Assembly: GCA_002491825.1 (NCBI GenBank)
Contig: DKWR01000061.1
Coordinates: forward strand, 6,897-23,171
Reading direction: 5' to 3'
DNA: 16,275 nt
Origin: Ruminococcaceae bacterium UBA7147
GTDB lineage: Bacteria > Bacillota > Clostridia > Oscillospirales > Acutalibacteraceae
Shown here: piece after piece, positions 10,287 to 16,275 of the stretch
Numbering within the stretch: position 1 is the stretch's first letter
How the letters are laid out: each line of letters opens with the position of its first letter
The notes under the pieces: generated by a model
Told to the model about the DNA's origin: nothing
The model's database searches: none
What the model saw: the letters and a program-made list of their open reading frames with translations, nothing else
Made by a program: the position numbers and the translations under genes

Positions 10287-10508
10287 TTAAAAAATATAAT
10301 TCACTGCAATAACTACGGCGCTTATTGAAAGCAATACAATTCCCGTAACTCTGTTAAGCGTTTTCGGCTTTGCCTTGTTTGCAATTACTGCGGCTATCCT
10401 TGCCCATATAAGTGTGAATATCATACACAGAATCAGCGTTGCAAGGTCGGGCATTTCTCCAATTGAAAAGTGACCGTTTTTTATCTTTTTGTGATTTTTA
10501 GTGAACCT
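10287..10508 (-). pseudogene. 3' remnant of an integral membrane protein gene
   Basis: On the minus strand an open frame of 73 codons runs up to a TAA at 10287-10289. Its last 55 codons, from an ATG at 10452-10454, encode two hydrophobic helices (TLILCMIFTLIW... and VTGIVLLSISAVVIAV) joined by a basic loop NKAKPKTLNR. The LNR-TGIVLL pattern recalls the last helix of LysE/RhtB-type exporters, but the family is uncertain. The ATG has GGAGAA directly against it, so it is not a usable start. The frame is closed upstream by a stop at 10509-10511. With a proper terminator downstream, the simplest reading is the surviving C-terminal end of a truncated transporter gene. The rest of the gene is not in the window. 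Confidence 0.5.
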
Positions 10509-10587
10509 TTAGAAACGGCTTTCTAATGCGGTTTATTTGTGTTGCATTTTGAGAAAAATGTCAGTTATGATGCGAGAAATTGACTTT

Positions 10588-10630
10588 AAATAAAGAAGAA
10601 TGCCCCGAACGCAATCTGCGTGTCGAGGCA
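10588..10630 (-). terminator. Terminator-like hairpin on the minus strand
   Basis: TGCCCCGAACGCA (10601-10613) pairs with TGCGTGTCGAGGCA (10617-10630). This gives 13 base pairs, one of them G-U, with one bulged base and a three-base loop. On the minus strand it is followed by TTCTTCTTTATTT. It could end a minus-strand transcript from the tRNA-Thr side. The gap between the fragment and this hairpin (10512-10587) shows no gene. Confidence 0.5.
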
Positions 10631-10636
10631 CTCGAC

Positions 10637-10649
10637 TGGAGCTGATAAC
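10637..10649 (-). repeat. Duplicate of the tRNA-Thr 3' end (acceptor strand and CCA)
   Basis: The 13 bases TGGAGCTGATAAC are identical, in the same orientation, to 10826-10838, the CCA end and acceptor strand of the intact tRNA-Thr. The remainder of the tRNA is not present here. It is possibly an attachment-site scar or recombination relic. Confidence 0.5.
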
Positions 10650-10728
10650 TATGTTTCATATAGTGAAAGGTATCACCTCGCTTGTTGCGGCGTGTGCAGT
10701 TTTGACGTATCATCAACGCAACGGGCTA

Positions 10729-10751
10729 AAAACAGTCCACAGGACTGTTTT
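10729..10751. terminator. Bidirectional hairpin with T-rich flanks
   Basis: AAAACAGTCC-ACA-GGACTGTTTT is a perfect 10-bp stem with a three-base loop and T-runs on either strand, so it could stop transcription in both directions. It lies about 75 bases downstream of the tRNA-Thr on the minus strand. Confidence 0.5.
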
Positions 10752-10762
10752 CTTAACGCCCT

Positions 10763-10783
10763 TTCGAATCCCGTTATGCTCCA
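10763..10783 (+). repeat. Inverted tRNA 3'-end relic
   Basis: TTCGAATCCCGTTAT-GCTCCA on the plus strand equals the T-arm, acceptor strand and CCA of the tRNA-Thr on the opposite strand (TTCGAATCCCGTTATCAGCTCCA) with two bases missing. No D-arm, anticodon arm or 5' acceptor strand precedes it, so it is a fragment and not a gene. Confidence 0.55.
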
Positions 10784-10785
10784 AT

Positions 10786-10816
10786 ACGAAAATAACCACA
10801 GCCTGTCGGCTATGGT
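10786..10816 (-). terminator. Probable terminator of tRNA-Thr
   Basis: On the minus strand ACCATAGCC-GACA-GGCTGTGGT forms a nine-position stem with one A-C mismatch, followed by TATTTTCG. It starts about 10 bases after the tRNA CCA end, a typical spacing. Confidence 0.55.
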
Positions 10817-10825
10817 CATTTTCTG

Positions 10826-10901
10826 TGGAGCTGATAACGGGATTCGAACCCGTGACCTCGTCCTTACCAAGGACGCACTCTGCCTACTGAGCTATATCAG
10901 C
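10826..10901 (-). tRNA. tRNA-Thr (anticodon GGT), CCA encoded
   Basis: The minus strand folds as a complete cloverleaf of 76 bases. It has acceptor GCTGATA with TATCAGC, D-arm GCTC...GAGT and anticodon stem CGTCC/GGACG with loop TTGGTAA (anticodon GGT, reading ACC/ACT threonine codons). The five-base variable loop is AGGTC and the T-arm is ACGGG-TTCGAAT-CCCGT. The discriminator base is T and the CCA end is encoded. A minus-strand promoter lies about 50 bases upstream and a hairpin terminator about 10 bases downstream, so it appears to be a single-gene transcript. Confidence 0.97.
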
Positions 10902-10950
10902 ACATATTCATTTTTTACGTTCGTCTGCTTTGCAAGCAATGTCTTTTAAT

Positions 10951-10979
10951 ATCATACCACACATATCCGACAATTTCAA
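10951..10979 (-). promoter_or_regulatory. Promoter of tRNA-Thr
   Basis: On the minus strand TTGAAA (10979-10974) and TATGAT (10956-10951) are separated by exactly 17 bases, with TGG just before the -10 box (extended -10). Transcription would start about 45 bases before the mature tRNA. Confidence 0.75.
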
Positions 10980-11070
10980 ATGTTTTTTTAAAAAAGTGAA
11001 AAAATTTTTTACGCATTTTTTAAAATTGCCGATTTACAGGGCTAAAAGCTAAAAAATAATCAAAAAACAC

Positions 11071-11099
11071 TTGATTATTGCAAAGAACGGTGCTATAAT
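11071..11099 (+). promoter_or_regulatory. Promoter of the rimP-nusA-infB operon
   Basis: TTGATT (11071-11076), 17 bases, then TATAAT (11094-11099) preceded by TGC (extended -10). The expected start is near 11106, giving a leader of about 70 bases before rimP. The promoter points away from the tRNA-Thr promoter 90 bases to the left. Confidence 0.85.
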
Positions 11100-11122
11100 C
11101 ATAATGTTAAATATCTTAAAGT

Positions 11123-11158
11123 AAAGGAGTGGGCAGCAAACCCGCTCCTTTGTATTTT
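11123..11158 (+). promoter_or_regulatory. Attenuator-like hairpin in the rimP-nusA leader
   Basis: AAAGGAGTGGG pairs with CCCGCTCCTTT over 11 bases (one G-U) around a seven-base loop CAGCAAA. It is followed by an interrupted T-tract, GTATTTT. It lies between the operon promoter and the rimP ribosome binding site. A stable stem with a poor T-tract is the form expected of a terminator that needs NusA help. In Bacillus subtilis, NusA is reported to repress its own operon by NusA-dependent termination in this leader. That it works the same way here is inferred. Confidence 0.65.
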
Positions 11159-11177
11159 GGAAATCGGGAGGTATTTT

Positions 11178-11657
11178 ATGGCTAAAAGCAAGGGCGGCGT
11201 TACCGTTTCAAAGGTTCGGGAGCTTTGCGAGCCTATCGTAAAGGACTTCGGTCTTTCACTCTGGGACGTCCGCTATGAAAAAGAGGGTGCCGACTGGTAT
11301 CTGCGCATCTTCATCGACAAGGAGGGCGGCGTTGATATTACGGATTGCGAAAAGGTTTCACGTGCAATCAACACTCCGCTTGACGAGCTTGACCCCATTG
11401 AAAACGCATACTGCCTTGAGGTCTGCTCGCCCGGAATTGAGCGTGAGCTTGTTCGTGACGAGCATTTCATTCAGTTCATCGGCGCTGACATTATGGTGAG
11501 AATGCGCCGTCCGATTGAGGGAATAGGCAAGGACTTCTGCGGCGTATTAAAGGACTACGACGACGGTATGGTTACAATTGCCGACCACAGCGGCGAAAAT
11601 GAGGTTACTATTAATAAAAAGGACGCCGCTTGGATTAAGCTTGATGATTTTGACTGA
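11178..11657 (+). CDS. rimP: Ribosome maturation factor RimP
   Basis: RimP binds the 30S subunit and assists its late maturation. The 159-residue product has the normal family length. Its N-terminal domain contains LCEPIVKDFGLSLWDVRYEKEG...WYLRIFIDKEGGVDITDCEKVSRAI. The SPGIERELVRDEHF segment follows, and then an SH3-like C-terminal part (FCGVLKDYDDGMVTI...). I chose the ATG at 11178 because GGGAGG ends six bases before it. An in-frame TTG at 11157 would add seven residues but lies in the attenuator's T-tract and has no ribosome binding site. It is the first gene of the operon and is followed after 38 bases by nusA, the usual arrangement in bacteria. Confidence 0.96.
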   Translation: MAKSKGGVTVSKVRELCEPIVKDFGLSLWDVRYEKEGADWYLRIFIDKEGGVDITDCEKVSRAINTPLDELDPIENAYCLEVCSPGIERELVRDEHFIQFIGADIMVRMRRPIEGIGKDFCGVLKDYDDGMVTIADHSGENEVTINKKDAAWIKLDDFD

Positions 11658-11695
11658 TAAGTTGACAATAATTTTAGAAAAGGATGATTGGAAAA

Positions 11696-12805
11696 ATGAC
11701 TAACAAGGATTTATTTGAAGCATTGAGAATGTTTGAAAAGGAAAAGGATATTCCGATGGATTATATGCTTCAGCAGATTGAAAAGGCTATCGTTATCGCC
11801 TGCAAAAACTACTACGGCGGCAACGAAAACGTAGTATTCAACATTGTTCCCGAGAAGAACACATTTGACGTAAAGCTTGTAAAAACCGTAGTTGACGAGG
11901 TGCTCGATCCCGATTTTGAAATCACAAGAGAGGACGCCGAGAAAATCAACAAGAGAAAGATTTACAGTATCGGCGACGAGGCGCAGATTCCGCTTGACCC
12001 CAAAAAGCTCGGCAGAATCGCAGTTTCAGCCGCAAGAAACGTAATCCGTCAGGGAATCCGTGCAGGCGAAAAGGGACAGACGCTTATTGAGTTTCAGAGC
12101 AAGCTCGGCGAAATCGTTACCGCACAGATTGAGAGAATCGACCCCAAGAGCGGCATTGCCACAATCAAAATCGGCAAGGCGGAGGCTATGCTCCCAAAGA
12201 GCGAGCAGATTGGCTGCGGCGAGCTTAAAGAGGGCGACCACGTCAAGGTTTATATCGCAGACGTAAAGGACAACGAAAGAGGTCCTCACGCTATTATTTC
12301 AAGAACTCACCCCGGCTTTGTAAAGCGTATGTTTGAACAGCAGGTTCCCGAGATTTTCGACGGAATTGTTGAAATCAAGTCTATCTCACGTGAGGCAGGC
12401 TCCCGAACAAAGATGGCTGTTTCAAGCAACAACCCCGACGTTGACGCAATCGGCGCATGCATCGGTGCAAAGGGCGCAAGAGTAAACAGCATTGTCGAGG
12501 AGCTCGGCGGCGAGAAAATCGACATTATCGAATACAGTGACGAGCCTGAAAAGTACATTTCAGCGGCACTTTCACCTGCAACCGTATGCAAGGTTGAAAT
12601 TGTTGACGAGGAAAACAAGAGCTGTAAGGCAACAGTTCCCGACGGTCAGCTTTCGCTTGCAATCGGCAACAAGGGTCAGAACGCAAGACTTGCCGCAAGA
12701 CTTACAGGCTGGAGAATTGACATTCGTCCCGAAAGCGGTTTCTACGGCGAGGATGAAGAGGAAGAAGCTGTAACTTCGGAAACAGAAGAAACAGCTGAAG
12801 AGTAA
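11696..12805 (+). CDS. nusA: Transcription termination/antitermination factor NusA
   Basis: NusA binds RNA polymerase and nascent RNA, promoting pausing and intrinsic termination. The 369-residue protein has the RNA-polymerase-binding N-terminal domain (about 1-130) and an S1 domain from residue 138 (GEIVTAQIERID...). KH1 contains IGAKG (256-260) and KH2 contains IGNKG (323-327), ending LAARLTGWRIDIRP. The acidic repeats of the E. coli protein are absent, as in other Bacillota. Instead there is a short acidic tail rich in Glu. I prefer the ATG at 11696 (MTNKDLFEAL), which matches family N-termini. The ATG at 11684, four codons earlier, has AAAGG directly against it and is less plausible. The long repeat-filled gap after nusA is unusual for this operon. 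Confidence 0.96.
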   Translation: MTNKDLFEALRMFEKEKDIPMDYMLQQIEKAIVIACKNYYGGNENVVFNIVPEKNTFDVKLVKTVVDEVLDPDFEITREDAEKINKRKIYSIGDEAQIPLDPKKLGRIAVSAARNVIRQGIRAGEKGQTLIEFQSKLGEIVTAQIERIDPKSGIATIKIGKAEAMLPKSEQIGCGELKEGDHVKVYIADVKDNERGPHAIISRTHPGFVKRMFEQQVPEIFDGIVEIKSISREAGSRTKMAVSSNNPDVDAIGACIGAKGARVNSIVEELGGEKIDIIEYSDEPEKYISAALSPATVCKVEIVDEENKSCKATVPDGQLSLAIGNKGQNARLAARLTGWRIDIRPESGFYGEDEEEEAVTSETEETAEE

Positions 12806-12809
12806 TATT

Positions 12810-12844
12810 AATTCGGAATGCGTAATGCGTAATGCGTAATTCGG
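12810..12844. repeat. Heptamer array behind the nusA stop
   Basis: Five uninterrupted seven-base units starting 4 nt after the nusA stop: AATTCGG, three copies of AATGCGT, then AATTCGG. The same two heptamers appear behind infB (16178-16191). Confidence 0.85.
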
Positions 12845-12993
12845 CGGTGTGCCACCGCTGGCAAATCGAGTGGAAAAGTCGGATTGTTTTGAAAAAATGG
12901 ATGCCCGAATTTTAAATTGATATATGGGTAACGTTTCGGGACGTGTAGGAACCCGTCCCCTACGGCTATAAATGAAACGTTTGTAATACATCC
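12845..12993. repeat. Non-coding stretch with an inverted palindromic unit
   Basis: GCGGTG-TGC-CACCGC (12843-12857) is a short perfect stem. AATTCGG at 12838-12844 is complementary to CCGAATT at 12905-12911. A repeat unit in inverted orientation lies at 12938-12963 (GGGACG...CGTCCCCTAC). I see no gene and no convincing internal promoter here. Confidence 0.6.
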
Positions 12994-13101
12994 GTAGGGA
13001 CACTCACTCCGTGTCCGCTGTGAGAATCAGACTTTACCAATTATATCATTGTTATAGTAATAAACAAACTTTTCCGTAGGGGACGGCTTCCCAGACGTCC
13101 C
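12994..13101. repeat. Composite repeat element, copy B
   Basis: Same layout as copy A at 10009-10116. A GTAGGGACAC...GTGTCC unit (12994-13016) is followed by a related AT-rich spacer and then a unit at 13076-13101 identical to 10091-10116. It sits inside the nusA-ylxR junction of an otherwise compact operon. Confidence 0.7.
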
Positions 13102-13103
13102 AA

Positions 13104-13130
13104 TGCATAAATTGCAATGCAATTTATGCA
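13104..13130. repeat. 27-base perfect palindrome before ylxR
   Basis: TGCATAAATTGCA, a central A, then TGCAATTTATGCA: 13 of 13 positions pair. It begins 2 bases after copy B and ends 20 bases before the ylxR ribosome binding site. No T-run follows on the plus strand, so it is not an ordinary terminator. It could be an mRNA processing or stability hairpin, a protein site, or part of the inserted element. Confidence 0.8.
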
Positions 13131-13160
13131 ACGATAAAAAACGTATCCTCGAGGTAAAAT

Positions 13161-13463
13161 ATGAAAAAAGTTCCTTTAAGAAAATGTACCGGGTGCGGTG
13201 AGATGAAGGAAAAGCGTGAGCTTATCCGTGTTGTCAAATCCCCCGAAAAGAAAGATGAAAACGGCAATGTGATTTCGGGCGGAGAAATTTCGCTTGATTT
13301 AACAGGCAGAAAATCAGGCAGAGGAGCATACGTCTGCAAAAACGCCGACTGCTTTGAAAAGGCACGAAAGGCTCGAAGATTTGAACGCTCGTTAAGCTGT
13401 AAAATCCCCGAGGACGTCTACGAGCAGATGAGCAAAGAGCTTGAAAACGCTTCCGAGGATTAA
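13161..13463 (+). CDS. ylxR: YlxR family RNA-binding protein (RnpM)
   Basis: This 100-residue protein has the YlxR signature: RKCTGCGEMKEKRELIRVV near the N-terminus (Cys9, Cys12), a central hydrophobic-strand segment ending in DLTGRKSGRGAYVC (Cys59), and a second cysteine pair partner at Cys64. In B. subtilis YlxR was renamed RnpM because it binds RNase P RNA and modulates its activity; that role is assumed here by homology. The ATG follows GAGGT with five bases of spacing. It is separated from nusA by repeats but only 13 bases from ylxQ, so it is co-transcribed with the downstream genes. Confidence 0.93.
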   Translation: MKKVPLRKCTGCGEMKEKRELIRVVKSPEKKDENGNVISGGEISLDLTGRKSGRGAYVCKNADCFEKARKARRFERSLSCKIPEDVYEQMSKELENASED

Positions 13464-13476
13464 GAGGTGAATAAAA

Positions 13477-13809
13477 ATGAACGACAGAATTTTATCGCTT
13501 CTCGGTCTTTGCAGACGAGCGGGAAAGCTCGTAATCGGCGCCGACCCGACAATCGAATCGATTAACAAGGGCAAGTCAAAAATCGTGATTTTTGCAAACG
13601 ACTTTTCCAAAAACAGCATTAAACCCGTGCTCACAGCGGCACATTCAGGCAATATCAAGGCATTTTGCATAAACAGGAGCAAGGATGAATTAAGCTTTGC
13701 ACTCGGCAAGCTGTGCGGAGTGCTCTCGGTGGAGGATAAAGGCTTTGCCGACAAGCTTTCACAGCTTATTGAAAATGAAAACGAACAGGGAGGAGAATTA
13801 TATGATTAA
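13477..13809 (+). CDS. ylxQ: YlxQ, L7Ae/L30e-family RNA-binding protein
   Basis: A 110-residue member of the L7Ae/L30e fold that binds kink-turn RNA. The start, LSLLGLCRRAGKLVIGADPTIESI, is typical, followed by the IVIFANDFSKNS strand and a CGVLSVEDKGFADKL segment. The ATG follows AGAGGTGA. The last eight bases overlap the start of infB, so the two are probably translationally coupled. The cellular role is not firmly defined in any organism I know; ribosome- or RNase-P-associated RNA binding is inferred. Confidence 0.93.
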   Translation: MNDRILSLLGLCRRAGKLVIGADPTIESINKGKSKIVIFANDFSKNSIKPVLTAAHSGNIKAFCINRSKDELSFALGKLCGVLSVEDKGFADKLSQLIENENEQGGELYD

Positions 13810-16174
13810 ATATAAGGTTAAGGATGCAGCGAATGATTTGGGGGTTCCCAACAAGAAGATTACCGAGATTCTCGAAAAACACTGCGGTGTTACAAAAAAG
13901 ACTATGACTTCGCTCGAGGAAAGCGAGCTTGACGTAATTTTCGACGTTATCACAAAGGAAAACAGCGTTGAAAGCTTTGACGCTTACTTTGCAACACGCA
14001 ACAAAAAGCTTGAGGAAGCACCCGAAAAGCAGGCACAGGCTCCCAAAGAGGAGAAGAAAGCCGAAAAGAAGAGCGAAAATAAAAACAAGCCGAAGGCTGA
14101 TAAAACGGCTGAAAAGGCAGATAATAAACCCAAGGCAGACAAAAAGGAAACTGCCCCGAAGGACGTCGAGATTAAAAGCGAGGAGGAAACAACCACCCGC
14201 AAGCGCAGAGTTATCGACACACGTGCCACAAACGTTGACGTTGAGCGTTACAACTCAAAGTATGACGATATGGCAAGCGACAGCTCCAAGATGAGAAGTA
14301 CGGACCATACGGTTAAAAAGCAGAAGTTCTCTAACCGTTCGCAGAAGCAGAAGGGCAGACGTCAGGGCAAGAGAGAAACCGAGGCAGAGCGTCTGAAGCG
14401 TATTGCGCTTGAGCGTAAGCAAAAGCCGATTACCGTTCAGATTCCCGATGAAATCGTTGTTTCCGAGCTTGCCTCAAGGCTCAAGGCTACCGTAGCCGAG
14501 GTTGTTAAAAAGGCGTTCCTTATGGGCTCAATGGTAACTGCTACCGATACAATCGACTTTGATACGGCATCTCTTATCGCAATGGAGTTCCACGCAAAGG
14601 TTGAGAAAGAGGTTGTTGTTACAATCGAGGAGAGGATTATCGACGACAGCGAGGACGACGATGCAAATCTCGTTGGCAGAGCTCCTGTAGTTGTAGTTAT
14701 GGGACACGTTGACCACGGTAAAACCTCAATCCTCGACGCTATCAGACACGCAAACGTAACCGCAGGCGAAGCAGGCGGAATCACACAGCATATCGGTGCT
14801 TACAGAGTTAAAATCAACGACCAGCCGATTACATTCCTCGACACACCGGGACACGAGGCGTTCACAACAATGCGTGCAAGAGGTGCGCAGGTAACGGATA
14901 TTGCAATCCTTGTTGTTGCGGCTGACGACGGAATTATGCCCCAGACTGTTGAGGCTATCCACCACGCAAAGGCGGCAGGCGTTTCCGTAATCGTAGCAAT
15001 CAATAAGATGGATAAACCCGGCGCAAATCCCGAAGCAGTAAAGCAGCAGCTCACCGAGCACGAGCTTATTCCCGAGGAATGGGGCGGCGACACACCGTGT
15101 ATTCCCGTTTCTGCAAAGACAAAGGAAGGTCTTAACGACTTGCTCGAAATGGTGCTCCTCGTTGCCGAGATGAAGGAGCTTAAGGCTAACCCCGACAGAG
15201 CCGCAAAGGGTACTGTAATCGAGGCTCGTCTTGACAAGGGCAGAGGTCCTGTTGCAACAGTGCTTGTTCAGAACGGTACGCTCCATAAGGGCGACACAAT
15301 TATCGCAGGTACCTGCGTGGGCAGAGTAAGAGTAATGACAAACGACAAGGGCGAAAGAGTTCAGGAGGCAGGTCCGTCAGTGCCTGTTGAGATTACCGGA
15401 CTTGACGAAGTGCCTGTTGGCGGCGACATCTTCGACGCAGTATCAGACGAACGTCTTGCAAGAACTCTTGTTGACCAGAGAAAGGCTGCAAAGAAAGAGG
15501 AAATCTTCAATGCGCAGACCAAGGTTACTCTTGACAACCTCTTTGACCAGATGAAGCTCGGCGAGGTCAAGGAGCTTCAGATTATCGTAAAGGCAGACGT
15601 TCAGGGCTCTGTTGAGGCTGTTAAGCAGTCGCTTGAAAAGCTCTCGAACGAGGAAGTAAGAGTAAACGTAATTCACGGCGCAGTAGGCGCAATCAACGAG
15701 TCCGACGTAATGCTTGCAGAGGCTTCAAACGCAATTATCGTAGGCTTTAACGTTCGCCCCGATTCCGTAGCCGCAGAAAATGCAGAGCGTTCGGGAATCG
15801 ATATGCGACTTTACAGCATCATCTACGACTGCATCAACGAGATTGAAACGGCTATGAAGGGTATGCTTGCTCCAAAGACCAGAGAGGTTGTACTCGGTAT
15901 GGCTGAGTGCCGCAACGTCATCAAGATTAAGTCAGTCGGCACAATCGCAGGATCGTACGTTAAGAGCGGTAAAATCCAGCGTGGCGGCGGCGTAAGGGTT
16001 ATCCGTGACGGCATTGTAATTGCCGAGGATACTATCGGCTCGCTCCAGAGATTCAAGGACGCCGTAAAAGAGGTCAACGAGGGCTACGAGTGCGGTATAG
16101 GACTTGAAAAGTTCAACGACCTCAAAGAGGGCGATATGTTCGAGGTTTATACAATCGAAGAGTATCGTGATTAA
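13802..16174 (+). CDS. infB: Translation initiation factor IF-2
   Basis: IF-2 is the GTPase that brings initiator fMet-tRNA to the 30S subunit and promotes 50S joining. The 790-residue product begins with an IF2_N domain (MIKYKVKDAANDLGVP...). A long Lys/Glu/Ala linker follows, then a second IF2_N-like domain around residue 212. The GTPase domain has G1 GHVDHGKT (301-308), G3 DTPGHE (347-352), G4 NKMD (401-404) and G5 SAK (437-439). After it come domains II and III and the tRNA-binding C-terminal domain. I chose the ATG at 13802, with AGGAGA five bases upstream. The open frame extends 35 codons further, but those codons read through ylxQ in another frame. The start overlaps the end of ylxQ by eight bases. 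rbfA would be expected just outside the window. Confidence 0.98.
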   Translation: MIKYKVKDAANDLGVPNKKITEILEKHCGVTKKTMTSLEESELDVIFDVITKENSVESFDAYFATRNKKLEEAPEKQAQAPKEEKKAEKKSENKNKPKADKTAEKADNKPKADKKETAPKDVEIKSEEETTTRKRRVIDTRATNVDVERYNSKYDDMASDSSKMRSTDHTVKKQKFSNRSQKQKGRRQGKRETEAERLKRIALERKQKPITVQIPDEIVVSELASRLKATVAEVVKKAFLMGSMVTATDTIDFDTASLIAMEFHAKVEKEVVVTIEERIIDDSEDDDANLVGRAPVVVVMGHVDHGKTSILDAIRHANVTAGEAGGITQHIGAYRVKINDQPITFLDTPGHEAFTTMRARGAQVTDIAILVVAADDGIMPQTVEAIHHAKAAGVSVIVAINKMDKPGANPEAVKQQLTEHELIPEEWGGDTPCIPVSAKTKEGLNDLLEMVLLVAEMKELKANPDRAAKGTVIEARLDKGRGPVATVLVQNGTLHKGDTIIAGTCVGRVRVMTNDKGERVQEAGPSVPVEITGLDEVPVGGDIFDAVSDERLARTLVDQRKAAKKEEIFNAQTKVTLDNLFDQMKLGEVKELQIIVKADVQGSVEAVKQSLEKLSNEEVRVNVIHGAVGAINESDVMLAEASNAIIVGFNVRPDSVAAENAERSGIDMRLYSIIYDCINEIETAMKGMLAPKTREVVLGMAECRNVIKIKSVGTIAGSYVKSGKIQRGGGVRVIRDGIVIAEDTIGSLQRFKDAVKEVNEGYECGIGLEKFNDLKEGDMFEVYTIEEYRD

Positions 16175-16177
16175 TTC

Positions 16178-16210
16178 AATTCGGAATGCGTAATTAAATT
16201 AACAATTGCA
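16178..16210. repeat. Heptamer array behind the infB stop
   Basis: Starting 3 nt after the infB stop: AATTCGG, AATGCGT, an incomplete AATTA, then AATTAAC and AATTGCA. It combines the heptamers found behind nusA (first two) and secA (AATTAAC). The remaining bases to the window end contain no gene start that I can support. Confidence 0.6.
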
Positions 16211-16275
16211 ATAATATATTGTAGTGCTGTGTTAATTCTAAAATTATCAAATTTGTTATGAAAATAACCACACTC

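Noticed and set aside
10600..10949. Overlapping plus-strand open frames containing NGIRTRDL-type peptides
   Set aside because: This peptide is the typical false translation of a tRNA gene read on the opposite strand. The frames coincide with tRNA-Thr and its duplicated ends and have no ribosome binding site.
11157..11177. TTG start for RimP at 11157
   Set aside because: It would start inside the attenuator T-tract with no ribosome binding site, while the ATG at 11178 has GGGAGG at ideal spacing.
12572..13003. 143-codon minus-strand open frame
   Set aside because: It reads through the heptamer array (giving an LRITHSEL peptide), repeat units and the antisense of nusA. The composition reflects repeats and the codon bias of nusA.
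13018..13160. Internal promoter for ylxR
   Set aside because: TATAGT (13053-13058) and GATAAA (13133-13138) have no -35 match at acceptable spacing (14 and 15 bases to the nearest candidates).
13697..13801. Upstream extension of IF-2
   Set aside because: The extra 35 codons read ylxQ out of frame. The IF2_N domain begins at the ATG at 13802, which has its own AGGAGA.
14726..15286. Long antisense open frames over infB (186 and 145 codons) and over secA (215 codons)
   Set aside because: They arise from the strong codon bias of the real genes on the other strand. They lack starts with ribosome binding sites and show no recognisable domain.

Overview
The window looks like chromosomal DNA of a low-to-mid GC Gram-positive bacterium, most likely a gut Clostridia member of the Oscillospiraceae/Ruminococcus type. 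The evidence is the Bacillota gene order rimP-nusA-ylxR-ylxQ-infB, a long SecA ending in a SEC-C zinc motif, strong AGGAGG-like ribosome binding sites, and a surface protein combining a fibro-slime domain with Cna-B/pilin-type repeats. The genus is an inference.

Layout. Bases 1-228 hold palindromic dispersed repeats. secA lies at 229-3099 and is followed by a heptamer repeat and a terminator. An AT-rich intergenic region (3193-3654) carries the promoter of a two-gene cell-surface locus. This locus has a 19-codon leader ORF overlapping the start of a 1500-residue multidomain adhesin/tip-pilin-like protein (3707-8209), then a 501-residue backbone pilin (8272-9777) and a strong terminator. No sortase gene is present. 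Bases 9855-11070 are a mosaic. They contain four short palindromic repeat units, the 3' end of a membrane-protein gene on the minus strand with its own terminator, two relics of a tRNA 3' end, several hairpins, and an intact tRNA-Thr(GGT) on the minus strand with its promoter.

The second half (11071-16174) is the transcription/translation operon rimP, nusA, ylxR (rnpM), ylxQ and infB, all on the plus strand. It has an extended -10 promoter and a terminator-like hairpin in its leader. ylxR, ylxQ and infB are tightly packed: 13 nt between ylxR and ylxQ, and an 8-nt overlap between ylxQ and infB. The nusA-ylxR junction instead has about 355 bases filled with repeats.

How the genes work together. 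SecA is the export motor that would move the two signal-peptide-bearing pilus proteins across the membrane. Those proteins end in sorting signals (VPETGG and a degenerate MPEASG), membrane helices and basic tails, so they should be polymerised or anchored by a sortase encoded elsewhere. The downstream operon supplies 30S maturation (RimP), transcription elongation/termination (NusA), RNA-binding regulators (YlxR, YlxQ) and translation initiation (IF2).

The most unusual material is the sortase-less pilus locus with its coupled leader ORF, and the intergenic repeats. The repeats are a family of GTAGGG-headed palindromes with compensatory changes, and arrays of AAT-headed heptamers sitting 2-4 nt behind three different stop codons.
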